The notes under the pieces: generated by a model
Seen by the model: only the letters and a program-made list of their open reading frames with translations
What the model was told of the DNA's origin: nothing
Databases searched by the model: none
Shown: positions 36,943-44,380 of the stretch, one piece after another
Position numbering within the stretch: the first letter of the stretch is position 1
How the letters are laid out: each line of letters starts with the position of its first letter
Translations under genes and position numbers: made by a program
Origin: Micromonospora violae
Lineage (GTDB): Bacteria; Actinomycetota; Actinomycetes; Mycobacteriales; Micromonosporaceae
Assembly (NCBI RefSeq): GCF_004217135.1
Contig: NZ_SHKK01000001.1
Location: 4,526,001 to 4,590,000 of the forward strand
Direction: 5' to 3'
Length of the DNA: 64,000 bases

Positions 36943-37557
36943 ATGGGAAACGACCTGGTACCGCCGAGTGAGCCGTTGGACTGGTCCCGGGGCAGTTGGC
37001 TGCACCCACCGGTACGCGTCGAGGAGGGCCCGGCCGGTGAGCTGGTCGTCGAGCCGGCGGCGGAGAGCGACTTCTGGCGGCGGACCAGCTACGGCTTCGT
37101 CCACGACAACGGCCCGGCCCTGCTGGCACCGCTGCCGACCGGCACCGCCATGGAGGTGAGCTTCCGGCTCGACTTCTCGGCGCAGTTCGACCAGGCCGGT
37201 GCGTTCGTCCGCGTCGACGAACGCACCTGGACCAAGGCCGGTGTCGAGGTCAGCGACGGCGAGGTGCAGCTCGGCGCGGTGGTGACCCGGGAGTTCTCCG
37301 ACTGGTCGGTCGGGCCGGTGCCGGAGTGGGCGGGCCGGGAGGTGACCGTCCGGGTCAGCCGGGCCGGCGACGCGCTGGCCGTCCGCGCCCGGGTCGACGA
37401 CGAGCCGTGGCGTCTGGTCCGGCTCGCCCCGCTGGACCCGACGGCCGAGGTGCTGGCCGGGCCGTTCTGCTGCGCGCCATCCCGCGCTGGCCTGACTGTG
37501 GTGTTCACCGGCTGGCGGCAGGGCCCGGCGGACACCGCGCTGCATCCGGAGGTGTAA
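36943..37557 (+). CDS. DUF1349 concanavalin-like protein
   Basis: 204 aa. A single beta-sandwich domain of the DUF1349 (concanavalin A-like lectin/glucanase) type, with SDFWRRTSYGFVHDNGPALL early and AGAFVRVDERTWTKAGVE, the family signature, at ~85-102. No signal peptide. Relatives are loosely annotated as regulators of enolase, with little proof. ATG 36943; a GTG three codons earlier is possible. Divergent from the GH13 enzyme, so a carbohydrate-binding role is a reasonable but unproven guess. Confidence 0.82.
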   Translation: MGNDLVPPSEPLDWSRGSWLHPPVRVEEGPAGELVVEPAAESDFWRRTSYGFVHDNGPALLAPLPTGTAMEVSFRLDFSAQFDQAGAFVRVDERTWTKAGVEVSDGEVQLGAVVTREFSDWSVGPVPEWAGREVTVRVSRAGDALAVRARVDDEPWRLVRLAPLDPTAEVLAGPFCCAPSRAGLTVVFTGWRQGPADTALHPEV

Positions 37558-37614
37558 CGACCGCTCCGGTGGGTATGACCGTACGATCCCGAGCACCGAC
37601 GCGGAAGGACGACA

Positions 37615-38286
37615 ATGGCGTACGCCCAGGCTGGCGACCCGTCCGAGTTCACCGGGTTGACCGGTTGGGTGGCCTCGGTGATCGAGGTGATGGGTCCGGT
37701 CGGAGTGGCGCTGCTGGTGGCGTTGGAGAGCATCGTTCCTCCGATCCCCAGCGAGATCGTGCTGGCGCTCGCCGGTTTCCTGGCGCACGAGGGCGAGTTC
37801 AACGTCCTCCTCGTGGTGCTCGCCGCGACGGTCGGTTCGCTGGTCGGCGCGTTGGTGCTCTACTGGCTCGGCGCGGCGCTCGGCGAGGACCGGCTCAAGC
37901 GCTGGTTGGACCACATCCCCTTGGTGGACAGCGACGACCTGGAGAAGGCCGACAGGTGGTTCGAGCGGCACGGTCGGTGGGCGGTGCTGATCGGCCGGGT
38001 GGTGCCGGTGGTCCGCAGCCTGGTCTCCGTACCGGCCGGGGCCAACCGGATGCCGCTGGGCGAGTTCATCCTGCTCACCACCATCGGCAGCGGCGTGTGG
38101 AACGGTCTCATCGTGGGTGCCGGTTACGCGCTCGGGAGCCGTTGGCAGGACGTCGCGCGCTACAGCGACTGGTTCAACTACGCGATCGGCGCGATCTTCG
38201 TCGTCATGGTGGTCAGTTGGGTGATCCGTAAGGTCCGCAAGCGTCGGGACCGCGACGACCGGCGGTCGGTGACCGCCGGCCGCTGA
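37615..38286 (+). CDS. DedA-family membrane protein (SNARE-associated / VTT domain)
   Basis: 223 aa. Has the family's re-entrant segment VPPIPSEIVLALAGFLA (~40-58), the acidic residue in ESIVPPIPSE, and the arginine motif GRVVPVVRSLVSVPAG (~125-140), both needed for function in E. coli DedA proteins. Five or so helices and a basic C-terminus. DedA proteins are lipid scramblases/flippases that recycle undecaprenyl phosphate or phospholipids. GGAAGGA upstream of the ATG. It follows DUF1349 after 57 bases and may share its transcript. Confidence 0.92.
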   Translation: MAYAQAGDPSEFTGLTGWVASVIEVMGPVGVALLVALESIVPPIPSEIVLALAGFLAHEGEFNVLLVVLAATVGSLVGALVLYWLGAALGEDRLKRWLDHIPLVDSDDLEKADRWFERHGRWAVLIGRVVPVVRSLVSVPAGANRMPLGEFILLTTIGSGVWNGLIVGAGYALGSRWQDVARYSDWFNYAIGAIFVVMVVSWVIRKVRKRRDRDDRRSVTAGR

Positions 38287-38299
38287 TCCGCGGTGGCGC

Positions 38300-39064
38300 C
38301 TACCGCCGGCGCCCAGGACGGCTGTCCAGCGAGCCCGACGGAACCGCCGACGGGCGGCGAAGCACCGCCTGCTCGATGGCGGACCACCCGCTCGTGGTCA
38401 CCAGGTAGATCACCGCGGCGAGCGGCAGCACCAGCGCCACCAGCACGGTGGTGAAGGGCAGCAGGGGTAGCAGCCGCCCGAGCGTGGCCGCTCCCGGCCC
38501 CTCGGTGGGCGTACCGGCCACCGTGCCCACCGCCGCCGACGCACGGCGGGCCCGCCGCGACGACCACCAGGCGATCAGCAACACCACCAGCAGTACGCCG
38601 AAGAGCGGTCCGGCCGCACCCGCCAGCCCGTCGCCGAGATGGTGACCCAGCGGTACGCCGGCCAACCGCTCGTCCAGCAGCCCGGTGCCGCCCTCGCGTG
38701 TGCTGAACAACCGGTACAGCACCAGCAGGAACGGCGCTTGGAGGAGCAACGGCAGGCAACCGGCGATCGGGTTCGCGCCGGCCTCCCGGTACAGCGTGAA
38801 CACCTCGCGCTGAAGCGTCGCCGGGTCGTCGGCGTACCGCCGCTGAAGGTCGCGCACCTGTGGGGCGAGCGCCGCGCGACGCCGCTCCCCGCGGACCTGC
38901 GCGACGGTCAGCGGCGAGATCAGCAGACGGACGGCGATGGTGAACAGCACGATGGCGGCGGCGGTGGCCGCCCCACCGGCCAGTGGTTCGAGCAGTTCGG
39001 TGAGCCAGGACAGTGCACTGCCGGCAGCGCCGACAGCGTCGTGCAGTGGTGCGAAGGCAAGCAT
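38300..39064 (-). CDS. YidC/Oxa1-family insertase paralogue
   Basis: 254 aa, a short YidC-type insertase with five helices. The first region TIAVRLLISPLTVAQVRGERR (~42-62) carries the conserved groove arginine, followed by LAPQVRDLQRRYADDP and GCLPLLLQAPFLLVLYRLF, both YidC signatures. It is not the housekeeping yidC, which normally lies in the rnpA-yidC-jag cluster at oriC. ATG 39064 is preceded by GAGGGG. The small DUF6412-like gene ends 101 bases upstream on the same strand, a likely partner. Convergent with dedA. Confidence 0.88.
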   Translation of the reverse strand: MLAFAPLHDAVGAAGSALSWLTELLEPLAGGAATAAAIVLFTIAVRLLISPLTVAQVRGERRRAALAPQVRDLQRRYADDPATLQREVFTLYREAGANPIAGCLPLLLQAPFLLVLYRLFSTREGGTGLLDERLAGVPLGHHLGDGLAGAAGPLFGVLLVVLLIAWWSSRRARRASAAVGTVAGTPTEGPGAATLGRLLPLLPFTTVLVALVLPLAAVIYLVTTSGWSAIEQAVLRRPSAVPSGSLDSRPGRRR

Positions 39065-39165
39065 GGGGAACCCCTCGGTCCGACTCCGGTGGGGCCCTCC
39101 CCCGGGCGGCATCCGCTCAGCAGGGGGGCCGGTGACGACGGGATCGGCCGCGCGGCGGCGAGGCG

Positions 39166-39459
39166 CTACGCGACCGAGGGGTGCCCCGGAGCCCGGGGAC
39201 GAGGCCGACCGGCGGCGTCCGGGTCGATCTGGCGGGGCATTCGGCGACTTCGGGAGCGGGCCCGCAGGCCGGCCCACCGTGGCCCGGCACCAAACGTGCC
39301 CGCCCAGCCGTGCACCCGGGCCGCGAGCACCACCGCGAGCAACACCAGCGCGGTCAACGCGGCACCCGCGAGCAGATCGGCCGGGCGACCGGCGAGCAGG
39401 GTGAGCTGGGCGAACGCGGACATCCACGCGACCCCGAGATAACCCAGCAGCACCGGCAC
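39166..39459 (-). CDS. Small membrane protein, DUF6412-like
   Basis: 97 aa. Two hydrophobic segments (~1-22 and ~30-50), then a basic arginine-rich stretch (LRARSRSRRMPRQ) and a C-terminal tail DPDAAGRPRPRAPGHPSVA. This tail and layout match the small actinobacterial family found beside YidC paralogues (DUF6412, from memory). The GTG at 39459 has TATGCT 6 bases before it and no Shine-Dalgarno, so the mRNA may be leaderless. The basic tail could contact RNA or ribosomes (inference). Confidence 0.6.
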   Translation of the reverse strand: MPVLLGYLGVAWMSAFAQLTLLAGRPADLLAGAALTALVLLAVVLAARVHGWAGTFGAGPRWAGLRARSRSRRMPRQIDPDAAGRPRPRAPGHPSVA

Positions 39460-39551
39460 GGGCCCAGCATAGGACCCGCTGTCACCCCACCCGGCCGAAT
39501 CCGGGTCCGCCCGCGCCCGACCGGCCGCCGCCACGTTTCCCGACATCGCCA

Positions 39552-39567
39552 CGTTGGGTAACCAACG
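39552..39567. promoter_or_regulatory. Palindrome before the YbdK-type ligase gene
   Basis: CGTTGG and CCAACG arms around GTAA, 45 bases before the ligase start, in the divergent gap. Candidate operator; its regulator is unknown. Confidence 0.4.
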
Positions 39568-39612
39568 GTGGACCGACGCGGACGGCCCGCGAACGGTAGG
39601 AACGGACGGGTG

Positions 39613-40755
39613 ATGTCGATGACCGGTCAGGTGGCGGAGGCGCCCAGCGACATGGCTGCGGCGACCGGGTTGCTCACCGTGGGTGTCGAGGAGGAGTTCC
39701 TGCTCGTCGACCCGCACACCGGGGCCGCGGTTCCGGCCGTGGACCTGGTCATGGAGCAGGTGCCGGCCGAGCTCCGCGGGCAGGTGGAGCGGGAGTTCCA
39801 GACCAGTCAGATCGAGATCGGCAGCCCGCCAGGCCTGGAGCTCTCGTCGATCCGGCACTCCCTCGGCGTCCTGCGTCGGGCGCTCTCCGACGCCGCCGAG
39901 CGGGCCGGCGTACGCCTGCTCGCCATCGGCACCGGCCCGGTCGACGGCCCGGTGCCACCGGTGGTGGACAAGCCCCGCTTCGACCGGATGATCGAACGGT
40001 TCCGGCTGCTCGTTCCCGGCCCCGGCAACAACGGTATGCACGTACACGTGGGGGTGCCTGACCCGGACACCGGCGTGCAGGTGCTCAACCACGTACGGCC
40101 GTGGCTGCCGATGCTGCACGCGGTCACCACCAACTCGCCCTTCGCCGGCGGTGCGGACACCGGCTACGCCAGTTGGCGCTCGGTGGAGTGGGAGCGCTGG
40201 CCGTCGGTGGCCCCGACGCCGTTTTTGGAGTCGCACGAGCACTACCAGCGGCTGATCCGCCAGTTGATCTCCAGTGGGGTGATGCTCGACGAGGGGATGC
40301 TCTATTGGTACGCCCGCCTGTCGGCGAAGTACCCGACGGTGGAGCTGCGGATCGGCGACGTCTGCCCGTCGGTCGACGACGCGGTGCTGGTCGCCGCGCT
40401 GGTCCGGGCGCTGGTGGCCACCGCCATGGCGGACGTCGAGGCCGACCGGCCGGCGTTGCGCACCGACCACCACCTGCTGGTCGGCGCGCACTGGCGGGCC
40501 GCCCATGACGGCCTCGAAGGCGAGGCCGTGGACGTCACCACCGGTGAGCTGCGCCCGGCCTGGGAGTTGTTGGACCGGTTCGTGGAACGGATGCGGCCGG
40601 CGTTGGAGCAGCACGGCGACTGGGCCGAGGTGACCGACCTGCTGGGTGGTCTGCGTCGGCACGGCAGCGGCGCGGCACGGCAGCGGGCGGTGTTCGAGCG
40701 CACCGGCCGACTCACCGACGTGGTGCGGGACGTCGCGCGACAGACCCGCGGCTGA
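39613..40755 (+). CDS. Carboxylate-amine ligase, YbdK/GCS2 family
   Basis: 380 aa. The glutamate-cysteine ligase family 2 core is clear: TVGVEEEFLLVDPHTG near the start, then GPGNNGMHVHVGVPD and YPTVELRIGDVCPS. These are ATP-dependent gamma-glutamyl ligases with glutamate-cysteine activity that is weak in E. coli YbdK. Actinomycetes use mycothiol, so the product here may be another gamma-glutamyl amide or a precursor for ergothioneine-like thiols. ATG 39613; GTG 39610 also possible. A CoA-disulfide-reductase-like gene begins 23 bases downstream. Confidence 0.88.
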   Translation: MSMTGQVAEAPSDMAAATGLLTVGVEEEFLLVDPHTGAAVPAVDLVMEQVPAELRGQVEREFQTSQIEIGSPPGLELSSIRHSLGVLRRALSDAAERAGVRLLAIGTGPVDGPVPPVVDKPRFDRMIERFRLLVPGPGNNGMHVHVGVPDPDTGVQVLNHVRPWLPMLHAVTTNSPFAGGADTGYASWRSVEWERWPSVAPTPFLESHEHYQRLIRQLISSGVMLDEGMLYWYARLSAKYPTVELRIGDVCPSVDDAVLVAALVRALVATAMADVEADRPALRTDHHLLVGAHWRAAHDGLEGEAVDVTTGELRPAWELLDRFVERMRPALEQHGDWAEVTDLLGGLRRHGSGAARQRAVFERTGRLTDVVRDVARQTRG

Positions 40756-40778
40756 TCAGTGCGTGACAGGATGAACCC

Positions 40779-42158
40779 GTGGCGCAACGGCTGATCGTCA
40801 TCGGCGGGGACGCCGCCGGCATGTCGGCGGCGTCCCAGGCCCGACGCCGCCGCGACCGTGGCGACCTGGAGATCGTGGTCTTCGAGCGGGGCCACTTCAC
40901 CTCCTACGCGGCGTGCGGCATCCCCTACTGGATCAGCGGCCTGGTGCCCGGTCCCGAGACGTTGATCGCCCGCACCCCGGAGACGTTCCGCACGGAGTAC
41001 GCCATGGACGTACGTCTGCGTCACGAGGTCACGACAATCGACCTGGAACGCCGCGAGGTCGTCGCCCAGGACCTGAACGGCGGCGGCGAGGTCCGCGAAC
41101 GCTTCGACGACCTGGTGTACGCCACCGGCGCGGTGCCGGTGAAGCCGCCGTGGGCCGTCACCGACGTGGACGGCGTGTTCGGCGTGCAGACCCTCGACGA
41201 CGGTGCCGCGCTCCGCGACTGGCTGGACGCCGAGCCACAGCCGCGCCGGGCCGTGGTGGTCGGCGGTGGGTACATCGGCGTCGAGATGGCCGAGGCCCTG
41301 ATCCAACGCGGCCTCTCGGTGACCCTGGTGGAGGCGGGCGAGCAGCCCATGGCGACCGTCGACCCCGACATGGCCGAGTTGGTCACCGAAGCCATGCGCA
41401 GCCTCGGCATCACCATCCGCACCAGCCTGCCCGTCAGTGGCCTGGAACAGCGCGACGGCCGGGTCTCCGCCGTGGTCACCGCCGAGGGGCCGATCCCGAC
41501 CGACGTCGTGGTCCTGGGCCTCGGCGTACGCCCCAACACCGCGCTCGCCAAGGCGGCCGGGCTGCCCCTCGGGCCGACCGGGGCGATCCGGGTCGACCGC
41601 CGGATGCGGGTGCCCGGGCTCCCCGGAGTCTGGGCGGCCGGCGACTGCGTGGAGTCCCTGCACCGGGTCAGCGGGTTGCCGGTGCACGTGCCGCTCGGCA
41701 CGCACGCCAACAAACATGGGCGGGTCGCCGGGACCAACATCGGCGGCGGGTACGCCACCTTCACGGGCGTGATCGGCACGGCCGTGACCAAGGTCTGCGA
41801 CCTGGAGGTGGGCCGGACCGGCCTGCGCGAGCGGGAGGCCGCCGCCGCCGGGTTCGAGTTCGTCTCGGTGATCGCCGAGTCGACCAACCGGGCCGGCTAC
41901 TACCCCGGCTCCCGGCCGATGACGGTCAAGCTGATCGCCGAGCGTCCCAGCGGCCGGTTGCTCGGCGCACAGATCGTCGGTTGGTCCGAGGCGGCCAAAC
42001 GGATCGACACACTGGCCGTCGCGTTGTGGAACGGCATGACGGTGGACGATATGACACAGCTGGACCTGGGTTACGCTCCGCCATACGCGCCGGTGTGGGA
42101 TCCGGTGCTGATCGCCGCCCGAAAAGCGGTCGACGCGCTCGCCGCGCTCAACCATTGA
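40779..42158 (+). CDS. CoA-disulfide reductase / NADH oxidase-like flavoprotein
   Basis: 459 aa FAD/NAD(P)H pyridine nucleotide-disulfide oxidoreductase. FAD motif IGGDAAGMSAA (8-18), NAD motif VVVGGGYIGVEMAEAL (~162-177), and one redox-active cysteine in SYAACGIPYW (Cys46), the mark of CoA-disulfide reductases and NADH oxidases. The C-terminal dimerisation domain contains RPMTVKLIAERPSGRLLGAQ and YAPPYAPVWDP, and no rhodanese domain follows. GTG 40779 with AGGATG upstream. The 23-base gap to the ligase and 27 bases to the LacI gene suggest a thiol-related operon. Confidence 0.92.
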   Translation: MAQRLIVIGGDAAGMSAASQARRRRDRGDLEIVVFERGHFTSYAACGIPYWISGLVPGPETLIARTPETFRTEYAMDVRLRHEVTTIDLERREVVAQDLNGGGEVRERFDDLVYATGAVPVKPPWAVTDVDGVFGVQTLDDGAALRDWLDAEPQPRRAVVVGGGYIGVEMAEALIQRGLSVTLVEAGEQPMATVDPDMAELVTEAMRSLGITIRTSLPVSGLEQRDGRVSAVVTAEGPIPTDVVVLGLGVRPNTALAKAAGLPLGPTGAIRVDRRMRVPGLPGVWAAGDCVESLHRVSGLPVHVPLGTHANKHGRVAGTNIGGGYATFTGVIGTAVTKVCDLEVGRTGLREREAAAAGFEFVSVIAESTNRAGYYPGSRPMTVKLIAERPSGRLLGAQIVGWSEAAKRIDTLAVALWNGMTVDDMTQLDLGYAPPYAPVWDPVLIAARKAVDALAALNH

Positions 42159-42185
42159 CCCGCGCCCGCCGTGGAGGACCACCCC

Positions 42186-43199
42186 GTGACCCAGACCCCG
42201 ACCCGGCCGACCGCGCGTCGGCGTCCCACGATGGTCGACGTGGCCCGACGGGCCGACGTCAGTTTGAAGACGGTCTCCCGGGTCGTCAACGACGAGCCGG
42301 TGGGGCAGGAGTTGGTCGGCCGGGTGCTGGCCGCAATCGCCGAGCTGGGCTTCCGGCGCAACGACATCGCCCGGAACCTGCGCTCCCGGCAGCTCAACGC
42401 CACCGTCGGGCTGCTGATCGAGGAGATCGCCAACCCGTTCTACGCGACCATCGCCAGCGTCGCCGCCGAGATCGCCGCCGCCCACGGCACCATGCTGATC
42501 ACCGCGTCGTCCGAGGAGGACCCGGAGCGGGAACGCGCCCTGCTCCAGGATTTCACCCAGCGCCGGGTCGACGGCCTGCTGGTGGTGCCGGCCGGCCTCG
42601 ACCACTCGTTCCTCCGTCGTGAGGTCGAGCTGGGCATGCCGGTGGTGTTCCTGGACCGGCCGCCGCAGGGGCTGCAAGCCGACGCCGTGCTGCTGGACAA
42701 CCGGGGCGGCAGCCATGCCGCGGTGAGCGCGCTGCTCGACCAGGGGCACCGACGGGTGGGGCTGCTGCTCGGCGCGCCGAGCGTGCCCACCATGCGGGAG
42801 CGGCTGGCCGGAGCGCGGGCGGCACTGGACGCCGCCGGGGTCGAGCCGGACGGGTCGCTGGTCCGTGAGCGGCTCATCGCCCCCGAGGAGGCCGGGCGGG
42901 CGGTCGCCGCGCTGCTCGACCTTCCGGAGCCGCCCACCGCGTTCTTCTGCGCCAACAACCGGCTCACCGTCGGCGCCCTCCAGGAGCTGCACCGGCGGGG
43001 CAGCGACGCCGCGCTGGTCGGCTTCGACGACTTCGAACTGTCCCACCTGATGCCCCGACCGCTGACCGTCGTCGCGTACGACACCCGGGAGTTGGCGAGG
43101 GTGGCCACCGAGCGACTGTTCCAACGCGTCGCCGGCGACGACACCCCGCCGTCCACAACGATCCTCCCCACCAGGCTCGTCGAACGCGGCCTGACCTGA
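42186..43199 (+). CDS. LacI-family transcriptional regulator
   Basis: 337 aa. N-terminal HTH (TMVDVARRADVSLKTVSRVV, ~15-34) with hinge helix IARNLRSRQ, then a periplasmic-binding-protein-like sugar domain (GLLIEEIANPFYATI to AALVGFDDFE). GTG 42186 lies ~8 bases after GGAGG; the earlier in-frame GTG contains that site and is rejected. It follows the flavoprotein after 27 bases. A good candidate target is the convergent isomerase-fructokinase operon, whose upstream region contains a LacI-type palindrome at 45789-45802 (inference). Confidence 0.92.
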   Translation: MTQTPTRPTARRRPTMVDVARRADVSLKTVSRVVNDEPVGQELVGRVLAAIAELGFRRNDIARNLRSRQLNATVGLLIEEIANPFYATIASVAAEIAAAHGTMLITASSEEDPERERALLQDFTQRRVDGLLVVPAGLDHSFLRREVELGMPVVFLDRPPQGLQADAVLLDNRGGSHAAVSALLDQGHRRVGLLLGAPSVPTMRERLAGARAALDAAGVEPDGSLVRERLIAPEEAGRAVAALLDLPEPPTAFFCANNRLTVGALQELHRRGSDAALVGFDDFELSHLMPRPLTVVAYDTRELARVATERLFQRVAGDDTPPSTTILPTRLVERGLT

Positions 43200-43200
43200 C

Positions 43201-43306
43201 GCGCCCGGCACGCCCGCCCGCGCCCGCGCGAGCCCCACGCACGCCCGCGCACGCCCGCGCACGCCCGCGCCCGCACGCCCGCGCACGCCCGCCCGCGCCC
43301 GCACGC
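43201..43306. repeat. C/G-rich simple-repeat tract with decamer units
   Basis: Starts at the LacI stop. It contains three perfect tandem ACGCCCGCGC decamers (43241-43270) and further near-copies to ~43294, and it runs directly into a palindromic element at 43307. Confidence 0.9.
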
Positions 43307-43381
43307 GTCGATCATGGACTTGTGGTGCCTCGCGTATGCCGCAAAGAGGGGTTAACCGCCCACCACAAGTCCATGATCGAC
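43307..43381. repeat. Palindromic intergenic element, type II (copy 2)
   Basis: A perfect 21-bp inverted repeat (43307-43327 with 43361-43381), GTCGATCATGGACTTGTGG and its complement, around a 33-nt centre. The arm differs from the 26612 element at one base within the first 19. Between convergent stops (LacI and fructokinase-like gene). Confidence 0.92.
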
Positions 43382-43390
43382 CCGCGACGG

Positions 43391-43410
43391 AGCACAAGTC
43401 CATGATCGAC
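43391..43410. repeat. Solo right arm of a type II element
   Basis: 20 bases repeat the right arm of the adjacent element (ACAAGTCCATGATCGAC core) with no left partner. A partial duplication of the element's end. Confidence 0.85.
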
Positions 43411-43426
43411 CCGTGCCGGTGTGGGT

Positions 43427-44380
43427 TCAGGTCGCGGTGGTCAGCAGGGCTTCGACCTCGGTGCGGGTCGGGGGGTTGGCGCCTCGGCGGGCGCAGGTCA
43501 ACGCGGCCACCGTGGCCGCCTGCCGGAGCACCACACCCCACTGCGACCCGGTCACCGCGGCGAGCCGGTCGGCTGGCCGGTCACCGAGCGCGTCGAGGTC
43601 GGCCAGCGCCGCCAGCAGACCGCCGGTGAACGAGTCGCCGGCACCGACCGTGTCGACCACGGTGGTGCGGACCGCCGGCTCCTCGTGCAGCGAGCCGTCC
43701 GGGGCGAGCAGCCAGGCGCCCTCCCCGCCGCGGGTCACCACGGCACACGACACGCCGGCCGCACGCCATCCGGTCATCACCTCGGCCACCGAACGCTCCG
43801 GGTAGAGCCAGGCCAGGTCCTCGTCGCTGGCCTTGACCAGGTGCGCGAGGCGAATCTGCCGGCGTACCCGCGCCTGCTCCGCCGCCCGGTCGGTGACGAT
43901 GCTCGGCCGCAGGTTGAGGTCGATGGAGACGGTCAGTCCGTCCCGCTGACGTTCCCGGGCGAGCAGGCCCTCCAGCGCCTCTGCGCCGGGGGCCAACGCG
44001 AGCGCGAGCGATCCGGTGTGCAGCGCGATCGCCGGCGACCCGGCCAGTTCGGGCAGCTCCTGCGGCGTCCACTGCCAGTCGGCCGCACCGGCCAACCGGA
44101 ACTCGTAGCTGGCCTGCCCGGCGGCGTTCAGGGTGGCCACCGCCACCGAGGTGGGCTCCGCGGCGCGAACCGCCCAGTCCAGGTCCACACCGTTGGCGCT
44201 CAGATGCGCGACGAGTTGCCGACCGTATTCGTCGCTGGCGAGCCGGGCCAGCAGCCGTACCGGCTGATCGAGCCGGGCCAGGGTGACCGCCACGTTGGCC
44301 GGGGAGCCGCCGGGCACGGCCCGCTGCCCCTCGGCGGTGACGACCAGATCGATCAGCGCTTCACCCGCGACGACGATCAC
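43427..44380 (-). CDS. PfkB-family sugar kinase (fructokinase-like)
   Basis: 317 aa ribokinase-fold kinase. PfkB signature 1 region (VPGGSPANVAVTLARL, ~24-39) and signature 2 with catalytic Asp in DTVGAGDSFTGG (~250-261) are intact. The upstream gene is a mannose/fructose-type isomerase and its stop overlaps this GTG (GTGA), so the enzymes are made together. The pair therefore probably feeds a keto-sugar into glycolysis as fructose 6-phosphate. The specific substrate is inference from context. Confidence 0.9.
   Translation of the reverse strand: MIVVAGEALIDLVVTAEGQRAVPGGSPANVAVTLARLDQPVRLLARLASDEYGRQLVAHLSANGVDLDWAVRAAEPTSVAVATLNAAGQASYEFRLAGAADWQWTPQELPELAGSPAIALHTGSLALALAPGAEALEGLLARERQRDGLTVSIDLNLRPSIVTDRAAEQARVRRQIRLAHLVKASDEDLAWLYPERSVAEVMTGWRAAGVSCAVVTRGGEGAWLLAPDGSLHEEPAVRTTVVDTVGAGDSFTGGLLAALADLDALGDRPADRLAAVTGSQWGVVLRQAATVAALTCARRGANPPTRTEVEALLTTAT

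Noticed and set aside
37558..37614. Upstream extension of the GH13 gene (minus frame open to 37971) across DUF1349
   Set aside because: The extension is antisense to DUF1349 and dedA, and GH13 homology begins at 36885.
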